A stretch of DNA of 64,000 bases from Miscanthus floridulus (Eukaryota > Streptophyta > Magnoliopsida > Poales > Poaceae), in NCBI RefSeq assembly GCF_019320115.1, contig NC_089591.1, positions 63,356,111 through 63,420,110 on the forward strand, written 5' to 3'. The number at the start of each line of letters is the position of its first letter. Positions within the stretch are counted from its first letter, which is position 1. The position numbers and the translations under genes are program-made. Positions 31,125 through 42,209 of this stretch are shown piece after piece. Below the pieces are notes generated by a model, which searched no databases, had not been told where the DNA came from, and saw nothing but the letters and a program-made list of their open reading frames with translations.

Positions 31125-31405
31125 TGTTGGCTGCCAGAGGGCAGCTTGGCCAACAGGCCGCTTGGATTGTATTGCAAAAATGACTTAGATACAAGAAGAT
31201 GCTAACCACTGCATATATAAGCAAGTGGTGTACCTACTCCTTAGCATATTCTAACTGCATAAAGCAGATGCTATGATTCCTACTTGGTTGCCAAGGCACC
31301 ATGATCAACTTGGTTGCCAAGGAACCTGAAACCTTACATGACAGTGAATAGTAAATAGCTATAGTAGGTAAATGAAAAACATCAACACTAGGCTAACTAC
31401 TGACA
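31125..31405 (-). repeat. Copia LTR 3
   Basis: Same sequence, 2276 bp after LTR 2. Confidence 0.93.
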
Positions 31406-31599
31406 ATTCTCCCCTTTAGCCTTGTGGTCCTTGGAAGTGATCTGCTTGAGCCCAATTCTTCCCCTCATCTCTTCAAATTTTGATCTTCCAAGAGACTTGG
31501 TTAGAATGTCAGCCAGCTGATCAGTGGTGGATATGTGATCAGCCCTGATACTTCCATCTTCCATGACTCGTCCTCCTTCCTGGCAGCAAGACATACCGG

Positions 31600-33362
31600 C
31601 TACGCGGCCTCCAAGTGCAGGATGTATAGCCGACTGGGCCCGCGATGTACCTTGGCGAGAAGACGACCACGCCGGTCCCAGATGCGGAGCACTCCATGAT
31701 CAATTTCCACCCTGGAGCCTCCTTCGTCGAGCTGCCCCAAACTCATAATCGAGTTCCGGTGCGCTGGGATGTAGAAGACGCCATGGAGGACGCACTGCTC
31801 TCCGTTCTTGGCCTGGAAGACGATGGAGCCGGTCCCCTTGATTTCCACTCGAGACGAGTCGCCGAAACGCACCGTGCCGCGCGCCATGGTGTCGAGCTCG
31901 GCGAAGAGCTCCCGGCGGCCGGTCATGTGATGCGTGGCCCCGCTGTCGAGGTACCATCCGTCGAGCGCCTCCTCGTTGGCGCTGGTGTTGAGGAAGACAC
32001 GCGCGCGCGGCTCGTTGATGTCAAGGGAGACCGTGGCCTTGGAGCAGACGACTTCGTTCTTCTCGTCGAGCTCGAGGGAGCCGTGGGCGAAAAACAGAGC
32101 ACCATCATCGTCCTCTGCTTCTGCGACGTGCGCAGCACCGCCTCGCCCTCCACCGCGCCGTCCACCTCGATCACCTCCAACGCGGTTGCCTCCTCCGCGG
32201 TGGTTGCCACCGCCGCCGCCGCGGTCACCACCACCACGGCGCGGCTGGCGGCAGTCGCGTGCCCAGTGGCCGCGATCACCACAGTTGAGGCAGGTGTCGT
32301 CGTTCACCCCGCGATCATCGCCACCGCCTCTGTCTCCTCCGCCGCGATTTCCCTTCCCGCGCTGCTTCTTGCCGCCGCGTGGACGACGTCGCGGTTCCTT
32401 GCCCGACGCAGAAGCGGCAGCCGCCTCCTTCTCCTTGGCACGCCACTGCTCCCTCGTCAGCAGCAGTCCACCGATGGCAGCCGGTTCCGCGTCCAACGCC
32501 TCCATGTCGTCCATCGTCTTCAAGCGCCCAGACACCTCCTCGATGATGAGGTCCTGGAAGTCCAGAAGCGTCTCGATGGTGATCCGGAGCTGAGCGTACT
32601 TCGGCGGCACGGCGCGCAGGAGCCTCTCCACCGCGCGCTCTTCATCGATGTCGTTGTTGCCGTGGAGAAGAAGTTGCTGCTTCAGGTCCATCAAGCAAAG
32701 GGTGAAGTCCTCGATCTGCTCACCCGGACGGAAGGCGAGCTTCTCCCAGTCGCTGCGGAGTCGCTGGAGCGTGGCGCGGCGCACCCGATCGACTCCGATC
32801 CGTGCGGCGGCGATGGAGTCCCAGGCCTCCTTGGCTGATCCCTTCTCAGACAGCGGCATCTGCATCTCCTGTGGCACGGCGGCGATGATCGCCTCCACCG
32901 TGCGCCTGTCCTCATGGTATGGCAGGTCTTGGTACTCGATCGCATCCCAGAGTTGCCGCGCCTGGAGCTTCAGCTTCATGATCGAGGCCCACTCATGATA
33001 GTTTGTCTTGGTGAGCATTGGCCAGGTGGAACTTGCGCCAGAGTCCTTGTACACGGTCTGGATCACCGGCGAGCGGCCCCTGGCCCGTCCGCGGCGGCGA
33101 TCCTGATCCCGATCAGGCGACCGCGTCTACCTGCGCTCGCGCTCCGGACTCCTCCACAGAAACGGGCGGCGATCGCGCGGATCCTCCTCCACCAACTCTC
33201 GACGCAGAGCCGCGGCCGTGGCGGCCGCGTTCCGAGCTGCTGCTGCTGCGGCCTCCGCGGCCTACTGCGCCTGTGCGGCTGCGGCCTCTGCCGCGGCCAG
33301 ACGCTGCGCCCGCTGCTCGGCGGCGGCGGCGGCTGCTGCTGCTCTCTCTGCGGAGGTGGCCA
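31600..33362 (-). pseudogene. Copia gag and protease start, unit 3
   Basis: Open frame 33066-31600. One amino-acid change from units 1 and 2 (KTMDDMEA for KTVDDMEA; atcgtc at about 32514). Same leader TAG codons. Confidence 0.85.
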
Positions 33363-33400
33363 TACTTTTCCCTATCTCTCAACCGGCTCTAGATACCAAT

Positions 33401-33681
33401 TGTTGGCTGCCAGAGGGCAGCTTGGCCAACAGGCCGCTTGGATTGTATTGCAAAAATGACTTAGATACAAGAAGATGCTAACCACTGCATATATAAGCAA
33501 GTGGTGTACCTACTCCTTAGCATATTCTAACTGCATAAAGCAGATGTTATGATTCCTACTTGGTTGCCAAGGCACCATGATCAACTTGGTTGCCAAGGAA
33601 CCTGAAACCTTACATGACAGTGAATAGTAAATAGCTATAGTAGGTAAATGAAAAACATCAACACTAGGCTAACTACTGACA
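33401..33681 (-). repeat. Copia LTR 4 (5' LTR of the array)
   Basis: Same sequence with one visible difference (gatgttatg instead of gatgctatg, about 33547). First LTR in the element's own orientation. Confidence 0.93.
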
Positions 33682-33686
33682 ATAGC
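33682..33686. repeat. target site duplication, right (atagc)
   Basis: Matches 26568-26572 exactly. Confidence 0.85.
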
Positions 33687-34755
33687 ATTTGAAATGTACA
33701 AAAGCTAAGACAAATGTTAAGTTATTAGAGTAACAAGCCAAAAGCAAAGGGTAAATATAAGGATGTATTTATCTTTGACCTTATAAGAAGGGAAAAAGAG
33801 TAGAAGGGTCTTTAAGTAGAATACCGAATTTAACAAACTTTATTTTATTTTCTGAACCTCTTTGAATTGGAAAATCTGCCATATTCCTTGTACACAATCT
33901 GCTCCTCCCCCCAAGGTATCGCCTTTGTCTCTCTTCATGGCAAGAGTCTGCGGAGGGCAACACTGGTGGTGCAGGCAGTGAAGGACATCAAGATGCCGCT
34001 GGAGGAGCAGCTTGTGAACCCTAAATTGCATGGAACTCTCCCTCTGAGCTCTCCAAAGTCCGTGTTATGCCTTTCCTCATCTGCAGATTATACATCCTCG
34101 TTGAAAGATTTGGCCTTTGTGATGTCTAGTAAGGTTTCTTGCCTGGAGGTCTTGTTGCCATAGTGGTATAAGTACACATCTTGTGATGCTGTGTGGTTTT
34201 CTGGGATAAGGATAGTTCAATTTTTTAAATGAAAACAATAGCGGAAGCAGTCTTAATGATTGGTGTGGGAGTTTGTGTATAACTGTGGCAATTTAACAAT
34301 TCCTTTATGATCGATTCTTGATGTGCAAAGGAGGTGTTCTTTGACCTCTTACAGACTTTTATCATGACATGGGGATCCATGGTTATACTGCGCAATCTAG
34401 TTTCACTTCTTAATTGGTTCTGCTTGCTCGATTTTGTAGTTGCACAAATTTAGGGGGTTTGTATGTATGATGTCTTAATTTTGGTCCATAGCTTGAGTTC
34501 TGGTGCATGTCTTTATTTCCATACTGGGTCCGCCCCTGCTTACAAATCTTTTATTTGTTCGTGAATGCTTATAAAGCGTCCACATTTATGATACTAAACT
34601 GATGTTGCAGCAGATCATAAAATTGTTCATCTTTCAAGTTCTGCTATAAAAATGATTGTTTGAATTGGTGAATTTTTAGGCTACTTTTCTTTAGTTGATT
34701 CAGTTGAGTTTTTTTTTTCCAGAATTGCAGGGAGATTGTCCTCTGGTTGAAAGAC
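33687..34755. other. region upstream of the DnaJ gene
   Basis: AT-rich with no recognisable gene. An acceptor (gaattgcag/ggagattg, about 34731) shortly before the DnaJ start suggests that its leader contains an intron, with the first leader exon somewhere in this region. Confidence 0.5.
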
Positions 34756-35913
34756 ATGTTTGGGTGTGCTCCAAGGAGGAGCAACAACACCAAGTACTAT
34801 GAGGTCCTTGGCGTCTCCAATACTGCAAGCCAGGATGAGCTTAAAAAGGCATACCGGAAGGCTGCTATAAAGAGCCACCCTGACAAGGGTGGAGACCCAG
34901 AAAAGGTATGAAGATACACAGTGCTTACTTGCTTGAATTTGGACTGTTTAGTTGTTCTGACGATTTTTGTTTCATGGATAGGACAGTTTAGAGAATTATC
35001 TCAAGCTTATGAGGTGCTTAGTGACCCAGAAAAGAGGGAGATATATGATCAATATGGGGAGGATGGTCTCAAGGAGGGAATGGGAGGAGGCAGTGATTAC
35101 CATAATCCGTTTGACATATTTGAGCAGTTTTTTGGGGGTGGTGCCTTTGGGGGTAATGCAAATTATATGTCTTAAGTTCCTCAATACTTTTTCCCTGAAT
35201 TTTTGTAATTACACAAGGATATATGATTCAAAGGGAGTAGCTCAAGGGTACGCAGGCAAAAACGTGGTGACGATGTGGTGCATTTATTGAATATTTCTTT
35301 AGAAGATGTGTACAATGGGGCTACCAAGAGACTATCATTATCACAGAATGTTCTCTGCTCAAAATGCAAGGGGTAAGTCGTCTCCGCCCACACTTACCAC
35401 CACATGGTTTGAATTTTGGAATATGCTGATTTGAAGTTGAATGTACTAATTTTGAACTTAGCTCCTTCTGTACTTAAGATGCCAAATTTTGCAAGAATAA
35501 AGGGATACAGAGGGACACCTATAGTCGTACCACTATGTGCAATCAATTCTTGTTCAGTTTCAAGTTAGGTTGTCCACTATCTACTGAAAATTTGAGTTGC
35601 TGAAACCTATTTTCATCTGATTGAATCTGGTGGAAATCAGAGAAACTCCTAGATTATAATCATAATTGCGAAAAAAGTCAACATGTTGTTATGGAAATTT
35701 TGGGTCATCTATTTCTGTGGTAATGTGATATTTATTTAACCTGCTAAAATTCCATTCATTGTTCAAGATGATGTCACCATGTATAACAGGATACTGTTTG
35801 TCATGCACTCATGATAAATAGAATTTTTCAAAATACACACTAAGGTACTAAAGTAAACTACTTGTCCACATGTGCTGGACTATTTGTTGGCTTGTAGGAT
35901 GATATTTGCAACC

Positions 35914-36198
35914 TGTTTAAGTATAAGTGAATTGCCTACCTCTTCCTATTAGCTTAAACTTCCGGTTTGAATTGGTTAGTACATGCAACTCAATATGGTA
36001 TCAAAACTAAAGGTCTCGAGTTCGAATCTTGGCTAGCGCAATTAAATAAGATAATTGTTGCTCGCCTCCTACTCCACGTCTAAGGCCTGAGGGAGCCTCC
36101 ACGGGGGTTGGGGGGTGTTTAAGTATAAGTGAATTGCTCTACCTCTCCCTATCAGCTTAAGCTTTTGGGTTGAACTGGTCGTTGCATGCAAATCAATA
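35914..36198 (+). mobile_element. TRIM/SMART-like miniature LTR retrotransposon (285 bp) in DnaJ intron 3
   Basis: Two direct terminal repeats, 35914-35995 (82 bp) and 36116-36198 (83 bp), both start tgtttaagtataagtgaatt and end atcaata or ctcaata. The first is followed at once by tggtatcaaaac, a degraded initiator-Met PBS. The second is preceded by a G-rich tract (acgggggttggggg) acting as PPT. A 5-bp target duplication caacc flanks the element (35909-35913, 36199-36203). No coding capacity. Size and layout match the SMART type, the smallest LTR elements known in grasses. Confidence 0.88.
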
Positions 36199-37245
36199 CA
36201 ACCACTGGCATATTTGGTAAAAGTAGCAGAGGCTTGAAACTGCATTTGTGATCATGTTGCATCTTGATTTACTGAATGCCCTGAATGCTTCCTGTGCAAC
36301 AGTTTGTCCTCATCATATTCCAAATGAGATAATGCTGCAGCCATAAACTTCCATCTATTAACGTTATGGCTTGTTTTGGTTATGTGAATTTGTGATGATT
36401 GTATCATCAAAACTTGGCTTTGTTAGACCGAAACATGTACATTGCACAATGTTAGTAGTTTTGCACAAGGCATTGCACACTTGTGCTTTCTCTTGTCCTG
36501 CTTTGGTTGCAGTGGGGGCTCAATTAATATATTCACAAAAGATACAGAACATCTTTCACGACCACATACAGTGTTGGGAATTTAACACTTATACTGCTGG
36601 TTATAGCAACAGGAATTTAAACAACATTCATGCTGCTAAATTGTTTACCGACTCTATTTGCTTCTTCTATTAATGCAATGGTATGCAATTCTCCTGCATG
36701 TTTGAGAAAAAAATTTATTTGCTTCTGTGCAGCTTTTCAGTGTTTCGTTGGTCCTATAGAGCTATTATATCGTTAAGTCTTACGGACAATCTTTTTTTGT
36801 GATAATGTCTTATGTCATATCTTGGAACTTCAAAAGAGCCTTTAGGTATGCTAGCTCATATAGGAATGGCTTCCCCAGTCCATCTATGTGGTTTAGGTAT
36901 AGTATGTGTCCTCTGATTCTAGTGCTGATAATCGGAGCTCGAGACGTAGCTGCCGTCTTTCGAATTTACCAATAACCATTGGATATGGTCAATGTTTTAA
37001 TTGTTCTAAAGTGTATTATTTGCAGCGTCTTGGCAGTTTTACTCTTTCCACATTTACCAACACATCCGTTTCAGCTATTTATTGATCCTACTTGTACTTA
37101 GATGTGTGTTCTGATATCAATCCTGTGGGCTGTTCACATCTTGTAAATTCCACGTGGGTTGTTTCATTTGAATCCCTTCCTTGTAATCCAGATTGTGTGT
37201 AGCCACGAAGTTACTGGTGGCAACATGCTTGTGTTCACTTAATCG

Positions 37246-37342
37246 TTTCTGTGGCTTATAAGCCGGCTGATGTTGTTTTATTGTGAGAGAAAAACACTGT
37301 ATCATGGCTGATAAGCATGGCTGATACGATCAAGCGAACAGG
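37246..37342. repeat. MITE fragment (CCTGTTCG-type) in DnaJ intron 3
   Basis: Contains gtggcttataagccggctgatg ... gtgagagaaaaacactgt ... and ends caagcgaacagggt, as in the related copies. The left end is degraded. Confidence 0.55.
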
Positions 37343-37880
37343 GTTTCGTAGGGTGGTCTTTTAAATTTTTTAAGTGAACTACTTTTGTTCTTGAAACTTC
37401 AGAATATGAAAAGAATGATTGGGACACAATTTTCAACTATGGAAACTTCAGTTTGGTACAACAAGGATTTCTTTCAACACTAAGGAAACATGCTTGGTTC
37501 CAATGCAGGTATTAAGTTGTATACCACAGTGCGTTAATCCTGTTCAGGTGGATGTCTGCAAGCGTATGTTAAAAAAAACAAATTTGCTAAAACTTTTCTA
37601 TTTAAATTTATGCTCTATAAAAAACTAATCCAATGGACAGCCAAATTGGATTTCCCATTTAAAAAGTAAACAAGTCTGATGCACCTAATAACCCAATAAA
37701 AATCCACAATCATGCATCAATCATCATGTCCCATGGATTATTCACTACCTATCATCCAAGCCCAACTGACTTCCATCTATTGAGCTTATATTTTGTTGAA
37801 TCATGTTTTCACTGCCAGTTTGGTTCGTCCCTGTACAGTAGTCCTATGCTGTCAATTTAAACATGTTACACTGAACCTTA

Positions 37881-38021
37881 GGCCTTGTTTGGATATCTAT
37901 GTATCCACCTCAATCCATGTGTGTTTGGGTGGTTTGTTGTGGAATTTAAACTCTAAATTCCATAACAAACCACCCCAACATATGTGGATTGAGGTGGATA
38001 TATGGGCATCCAAACAAGGCC
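37881..38021. mobile_element. Tourist-like MITE (141 bp) with TTA target duplication
   Basis: The ends ggccttgtttggat and atccaaacaaggcc are perfect inverted repeats, and the interior is also largely palindromic (gtggtttgttgtggaatttaa facing ttccataacaaaccac). TTA occurs at 37878-37880 and 38022-38024. This is the PIF/Harbinger signature. Confidence 0.88.
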
Positions 38022-39059
38022 TTAGGTGAATCTAACCAACTTATCGGCCCCCCCTTTAAACCGTGATGAAATCAAGCCCACCCGAATTATCCTGTCAATA
38101 TCCTGTTCGAGCCACCTGACAGTAAGAACTAGCTTGTTTATTTCACTCATTTTAACCACAGTTTGCTAGGCCTTTGAAGTTGTATCATAATAATATTATC
38201 TTACACTGTACTTTATTGTTTCTCTCTGAAGAGCAAGGATCTTCTACATTACAAGTCTAATGATGTCTCACATTTTTTGTTGCTTCTTTTCCCTATTTCC
38301 AGGAAAGGAACCAAGTCTGGAGCACCTGGAACATGCTACGGATGTCATGGTGTAGGAATGAGGACTATAACAAGACAGATAGGATTAGGCATGATCCAAC
38401 AGATGAACACTGTTTGCCCTGAATGTAGAGGGTCAGGTATGCTACTCTTATTCCATTTGTGTGTATCTTCCTGCAAAATGCGTTTTGCTTGAGCCATTCT
38501 TGTGATTGTAATCATGTATCCTTGATCAGGTGAAATCATAAGTGAAAGGGATAGGTGCCCAAGCTGCAGAGCCAGCAAAGTTGTTCAGGAGAGGAAGGTT
38601 CTTGAGGTTCATATTGAGAAAGGAATGCAGCATGGCCAAAAGATTGTGTTCCAGGGTGAAGCTGATCAAGCTGTGAGCTCAATCCACCCCCTTTCCTGTA
38701 GCCATAAGATGCAGGACGTATACACATCCATTGAGTTATTTATAACTGCATTTGCCACAATTAATATTGCAATATGCCGTCCATGTTGTTGCAGCCTGAC
38801 AGTGTCAGGAGACATTATTTTCGTCTTGCAAGTTAAAGAGCACCCAAGATTCAAGAGGAAATATGATGACCTGTTCATCGAGCACACAATCTCTCTGACA
38901 GAGGCTTTATGTGGATTCCAGTTCATTCTGACCCATCTTGATGGTAGGCAGCTTCTAATCAAGTCCAATCCTGGTGAAATTATTAAGCATGGTATGTTCC
39001 CACTTCTACCAAGCAAACCAGATTATTAGCAAATTTTACTGCACTCTCATTGTCACACA

Positions 39060-40019
39060 AAAGAGGTACCTTTTCTCGAACAACACTATAGTCTAGCTAA
39101 GTTTGCTTCATGTAAAGTACTTGTGCACAACAAGCACCCACGACAATGTATTCCGCTTCGGCGGTGGACAAAGCCACACTATTTTATTTCTTGGAGGACT
39201 AAGACACAAGTGATCTACCAAGCAAATAGCACCCTCCGGATGTGTTTTTTCTATCAACTTTGCAACTGGCATAATCCGAATCGGAATAGCCAACTAATTC
39301 AAATATAGCTCTTTGGGATACCAAAGGCCAATGCTTAGGATTAGCTTGAAATCTAGCTCACATATACACACTAAACATGATGTCGGGCCTAGATACGGTT
39401 AAATATAACAGGCTACCAATCATAGAGCGGTAGAGAGTTTGATCCACCATTTTACCTCCCTCATCTAGGTCGAGATGTTCATTAGATGGCATTAGTGTCT
39501 TCATTGACTTACATTCATCCATATTAAACCTCTTGAGAAGATCCTTGGTATACTTTTTTTGAGAGATGAAAATCACTTCTCTCATTTGCTTGACTTGAAA
39601 CCAAGAAAGAATGTAAGCTCTTTAATCATTGACATCTCGAACTCCTTTGACATCAATTCACCAAACTCTTTGCAAGAATTTTTATTTGATGATCTAAATA
39701 TGATATCATCAACATACACTTACAAATGAAGATATATTCATCAAGCTTCTTGGTGAATAGTATGTGTCAACCTTTCCAATGGTGAAACCCTTCTCAATGA
39801 GGAAATTCCGAAGACGCTCATACCAAGCTCTTGGGGCTTGCTTAAGCTTATATAATGCCTTGGACAACCTATAAACATGATTATGATATCTAGGGTTTTC
39901 AAACCCGGGAGGTTGATCAATATAGACTAGTTCATTAATAAAGCCATTTAAAAATACACTTTTCACATCCATTTGATATAGTTTCATTTTATGATGTGAT
40001 GCATATGTAAGGAGGTTTT
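39060..40019 (-). mobile_element. Copia fragment, RT to RNase H, minus strand
   Basis: The minus strand encodes RT pieces (KLYQMDVKSVFLNGFINELV, YRLSKALYKLKQAPRAWYE), then KKYTKDLLKRFNMDECKS, YRSMIGSLLYLTVSRPDI and STAEAEYIVVGACCAQ near 39145. Several frames and stops. No LTR, gag or integrase; the fragment is cut in early RT at about 40019. Confidence 0.85.
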
Positions 40020-40020
40020 G

Positions 40021-41180
40021 TTGTGGAAGAAAAAGAACGTATGGGATGCCGCCTGAAGAAATCAATTTACGGATTAAAACAAGCTTCAAGACAATGGTAT
40101 TTGAAGTTTGATAGTACAATAAGAAAGTTTGGGTTTCAAAAAAATGTAGAGGACAATTGCGTTTATGTAAAGGTCAAGAATGAGAAATACATTTTTCTAG
40201 TCTTATATGTGGATGATATCTTGCTCGCTAGTAGTGATGTTAATTTACTACTAGAAACAAAGAAGTTCTTGTCCTCAAAGTTTGATATGAAGAATCTCGG
40301 TGAAGCTTCGTTCGTCCTAGGAATAGAGATTCATCGAGATAGAGAAAATGGGGTTTTAGGATTATTACAAAAAGGCATACTTAGAAAAAATTCTAAAAAA
40401 TACACTATGCAAAATATAAGTCTTCACCTGCTCCCATATAGTCAAGGGCGATAGATATAGGGAATTTCAATGTCTCGGGAACCAATATGAGATCGATCAA
40501 ATGAAAGCGGTTTCATATAGTTCAGCTGTCGAAAGTTTACAGTATGCTCAAGTGTGTACTCGCTCTGACTTAGTATTTGTTACCGGGTTACTTGACAAAT
40601 ATCAGAGTAATTCAGGAATAGAACACTAGAAATTAGTAAAGAAAGTTTTGCGTTGCCTACAAGGTACGAAGGGTCTCATACTAACGTACAGAAGATCTGA
40701 TTCCCTGCACATAGAGGGGTATACAGATTCTGATTATACGGGAGATGACAGAAAATCCACGTCAGGATACATATTCACTCTCGCAGGATGAGCTATATCG
40801 TGGAAAAGTTTAAAACAAACCGTCACTATATCGTCCACAATCTATGCCGAGTTTGTAGCATGTTACGAGACCACAGGGCGGTGAATTGGCTGAAGAAATT
40901 CATGCCCGGGTTGAAAGCGATAGACGACATACATAAACCGCTCAAGTTATACTGCGGTAATAATCTAGCAGTATGTTATGCTCACAACAATAAGTCAAGT
41001 GGTGCTGACAAACACATTGACATAAAGTATTATGTTGTGAAAGACAAAGTCCGAGATCATATAATTAGACTTGAGCATATAAGAATAGAAAAGATGCTCG
41101 CGGATCCGCTTACAAAAGGTTTACCACCCAGCGTGTTCAGAGAACACTTAGCCGACATGGGTTTAAGAGAAAGCCTATGA
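40021..41180 (+). mobile_element. Copia fragment, RT to end of RNase H, plus strand (different family)
   Basis: Starts abruptly inside RT: GCRLKKSIYGLKQASRQWYL, then FLVLYVDDILLASSDV with the YVDD motif intact (40206-40220) and GEASFVLGIEIHRD. A frame break near 40385 is followed by recognisable SAVESLQYAQVCTRSDL-like and STSGYIFTLA pieces, then an open end 40788-41180 with VCYAHNNKSSGADKHIDIKY and MLADPLTKGLPP. The stop is at 41178-41180. Confidence 0.87.
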
Positions 41181-41365
41181 TTCCTGGACAATAAGGGTCT
41201 AGTTGAGAATTTGTTTCAAAACAGAGAGGTGCATTGTAACTGTTTAATCTAATTGCTACTGACCGTGACGATGAGGCACGCTCTATGCACTGATCTGTGA
41301 TGGAATAGGAACAAGATAAAGTAAGTAAGTTAAGTTTAAGTCATAAGGTGAGATAAGGGGGAGAA

Positions 41366-41735
41366 TGTTAGATTGATCTCCACCAACGGCCAATTGGGCC
41401 CTTGGATCCGCGCCCTGATCAGGGGCGTCCAACCACTCCATGGTTGGTGGGTCCTCGTTGCACAACGTCATAAAAATGGAGGTGGGGGCCGGGGCACAAC
41501 GCACTAGAATCACCTGAGCCGCCAGACGCCTCACCTATAGTCCCTAAACCCTAAGCCGATCTAGTGAGGGGGAGCGTTGCCAGCGACGGGAAGACCGCCA
41601 CCGGCCACCGCCGCCTCTGCACCGCCGTCACTGCGTCCGTGACTTCACCGCCGGACCTCACCGCGCCACCGACAAGCACCCCATGGCAAGCTCGTCTTCT
41701 ACGAAGGCGTCCGATGGTTTGCACCTCCGCAACCT
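41366..41735 (+). repeat. probable 3' LTR of the plus-strand Copia (end not fixed)
   Basis: A polypurine tract ataagggggagaa (41353-41365) is followed by tgttagattgatctc, the start of an LTR. Its right end was not identified because the 5' LTR copy is missing; the coordinate given is a guess. A CT microsatellite lies at 41732-41760. Confidence 0.55.
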
Positions 41736-42084
41736 CTCTCTCTCTCTCTCTTTCTCTCTATTTCTCGCACTAGCATGTTTTAGGGTTTGCTATTTAATTA
41801 GATGTTAATATGTATGCTAGATCTATAGCTACTGTCAAGTCTATCAATTGTCAGTCATATAGGGATAGACAAGCAGATGCCAGCTAGGCATTTGTACTGG
41901 TCAAAGTATGTAAACATATGGTGATAATGACGGCTTGGTTGGGAATATATGGTTTGTTAAACTTATCATGGGTGCTATCTTTGGTTCAACAGAATGCTGG
42001 TCGCCTGCTGCTGGGAGCCTGGGACTTGGCATGTCAGCATTTGAGATGTGAGAATCTGAAACTGTCATGTCAGCGTTTGAGATG

Positions 42085-42209
42085 TTTTTTTTTTTGGAAA
42101 GGTCGGCAAAAGCTTTGCCGAGATTTTATTAGTAGAATAAAAAGGAAACAAAAATAATTACAAACACTGTCCGTCGGAGCAGCAAAACTAAACTGCGAAA
42201 AAGAAGAAA
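42085..42209 (-). mobile_element. 5'-truncated LINE insertion (125 bp)
   Basis: Starts on the plus strand with a 12-base T run, so the poly-A tail is on the minus strand. Next comes ggcaaaagctttgccgag, a form common at grass LINE 3' ends. The 14-bp sequence cagcgtttgagatg is duplicated at 42071-42084 and 42210-42223, the expected target duplication of an L1-type event. Confidence 0.75.

Larger units (their letters stand above)
26573..33681 (-). mobile_element. triple tandem array of a Ty1/Copia deletion derivative
   Basis: Four 281-bp LTRs (26573, 28849, 31125, 33401) alternate with three 1995-bp internal regions; the period is exactly 2276 bp. Orientation is minus. One 5-bp target duplication, atagc, lies at 26568-26572 and 33682-33686 and flanks the whole array, not each unit. 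Each internal region contains PBS, gag and the start of protease, and then jumps directly to the last codons of RNase H and the PPT; integrase and RT are missing. Copies differ by only about four bases by eye. The array is best explained by one insertion followed by unequal recombination between LTRs. Confidence 0.95.
34756..38991 (+). pseudogene. type I DnaJ/HSP40 co-chaperone (ANJ1-like), frameshifted and lacking its 3' exons
   Basis: J-domain proteins stimulate HSP70 ATPase. Exons: 34756-34905 ([20 protein letters not shown], with HPD in SHPDKGGD), 34987-35152 ([20 protein letters not shown], Gly/Phe-rich), 35234-35372, 38303-38436, 38530-38672 and 38795-38991. The zinc-finger region shows CSKCKGKG, CYGCHGVG, CPECRGSG and CPSC (the fourth lacks the final Gly-x-Gly). 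Exons 1-5 join in frame. Exon 6 begins PDSV but the family block GDIIFVLQVKEHP lies in another frame, so about two bases are missing near 38807. After KSNPGEIIKHG and a donor (gtatgt, 38992) no further exon is found; Copia fragments follow. The last roughly 140 residues and the usual C-terminal CaaX-like end are absent. Confidence 0.85.
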
